From: Bacillota bacterium
GTDB taxonomy: Bacteria > Armatimonadota > Hebobacteria > Hebobacterales > Hebobacteraceae
Length of the DNA stretch: 5,129 nucleotides
Direction: 5' to 3'
Assembly: GCA_030668755.1 (NCBI GenBank)
Contig: DAOVEW010000130.1
Coordinates: 1-5,129 of the forward strand
Part shown: positions 4,805-5,129 of the stretch, one piece after another
Layout of the letters: the number at the start of each line of letters is the position of its first letter
How positions within the stretch are numbered: the stretch's first letter is position 1
Notes under the pieces: model-generated
The model's database searches: none
Told to the model about the DNA's origin: nothing
The model's input: only the letters and a program-made list of their open reading frames with translations
Program-made: the position numbers and the translations under genes

Positions 4805-5129
4805 ATGGGGCTGCTGGAATCTATCAAGGTAGCGCTTGACGGTCTGGCGTCGAATCGGCTTCGCTCGGCGTTGACGATGCTGGGTGTGATCTTCGGAGTG
4901 GCAGCGGTGATCGCGGCGGTGTCGATGACGGAGGGTGCGAAGGTCGCCACGCTAAAGCAGTTCGAGGCGTTCGGGACGAACGTACTGACAGTGCGGGCCG
5001 GGCAGTCGCGGCGCGGACCCGTCCGCGGGGGCATGGGGTCGGTGCATACGCTGACGGAGAGCGATGCGGAGGCGATCCTACAGCAGTGTCCGACGGTGGT
5101 GGCAGTGGTGCCGCAAGTCAGGACGAGTG
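4805..5129 (+). CDS. ABC transporter permease, MacB/FtsX type, 3' end cut by window
   Basis: This is the N-terminal 108 codons of a MacB-family permease, open to the window edge. It begins MGLLESIKVALDGLASN, followed by the family's typical start of helix one (LRSALTMLGVIFGVAAVIAA, residues 19-38) and then MTEGAK. Next comes the start of the large periplasmic domain (LTESDAEAILQQC, then Val-rich strands), as in MacB_PCD domains. In E. coli MacB the ATPase domain is fused at the N-terminus; here the permease starts directly, so the ATPase must be a separate subunit. It is not between adaptor and permease, so it is expected downstream. Mechanistically, such permeases do not transport through the membrane. 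They couple ATP hydrolysis to periplasmic movements that push substrate into the TolC conduit via the adaptor. A lipoprotein or peptide exporter is equally possible. Confidence 0.88.
   Translation, partial: MGLLESIKVALDGLASNRLRSALTMLGVIFGVAAVIAAVSMTEGAKVATLKQFEAFGTNVLTVRAGQSRRGPVRGGMGSVHTLTESDAEAILQQCPTVVAVVPQVRTS

Noticed and set aside
4387..5034. Open frame of 215 codons on the minus strand
   Set aside because: It overlaps both the adaptor C-terminus and the permease N-terminus, is rich in Pro, Ser, Arg and Ala, and has no domain signature.

Overview
The window is GC-rich bacterial DNA with four protein genes, all on the + strand. Two are cut by the window edges. The two gene-free stretches are packed with hairpin-forming repeats. 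Strong Shine-Dalgarno sequences precede at least two genes. The adaptor protein carries a TolC-type tip motif, which suggests a diderm (Gram-negative type) bacterium. The palindrome-rich spacers resemble those of poorly cultured high-GC phyla such as Armatimonadota, Planctomycetota or Chloroflexota, but the window holds no taxonomic marker, so the phylum is a guess.

Left half (1-2870): two membrane-anchored pentapeptide-repeat proteins of different build. The first (2-997, 5' end off the window) has one membrane helix, a conserved juxtamembrane helical domain, a right-handed beta-helix of A(D/N)LxX repeats, and a conserved C-terminal tail. The second (1530-2870) starts with a small Cys/His cluster that looks zinc-binding. 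It continues with a beta-helix of 11-residue units encoded by a 33-nt tandem repeat, then a conserved linker, and ends in a two-helix domain like the pore domain of potassium channels. In this copy the selectivity-filter signature appears to be lost. A 532-nt spacer between them (998-1529) holds a series of at least eight perfect or near-perfect palindromes and no convincing gene.

Middle spacer (2871-3293): a GC-rich palindrome cluster, then a two-unit repeat. Each unit has a hairpin next to a shared 16-nt core. One hairpin has a 16-position stem with a single mismatch.

Right half (3294-5129): the start of an ABC efflux operon. A MacA/HlyD-type periplasmic adaptor with a long coiled-coil hairpin is followed after 14 nt by the N-terminal part of a MacB/FtsX-type permease, which runs off the window. 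No ATPase gene lies between them and none is fused to the start of the permease, so the ATPase must be downstream or elsewhere. Together these would form a tripartite pump moving a substrate from periplasm or membrane to a TolC-like outer-membrane channel. The substrate is unknown.

The most notable items are the altered pore filter of the pentapeptide/channel fusion, the recently expanded 33-nt repeat in the same gene, and the two-unit hairpin repeat upstream of the efflux operon. None of these amounts to a demonstrated new system.
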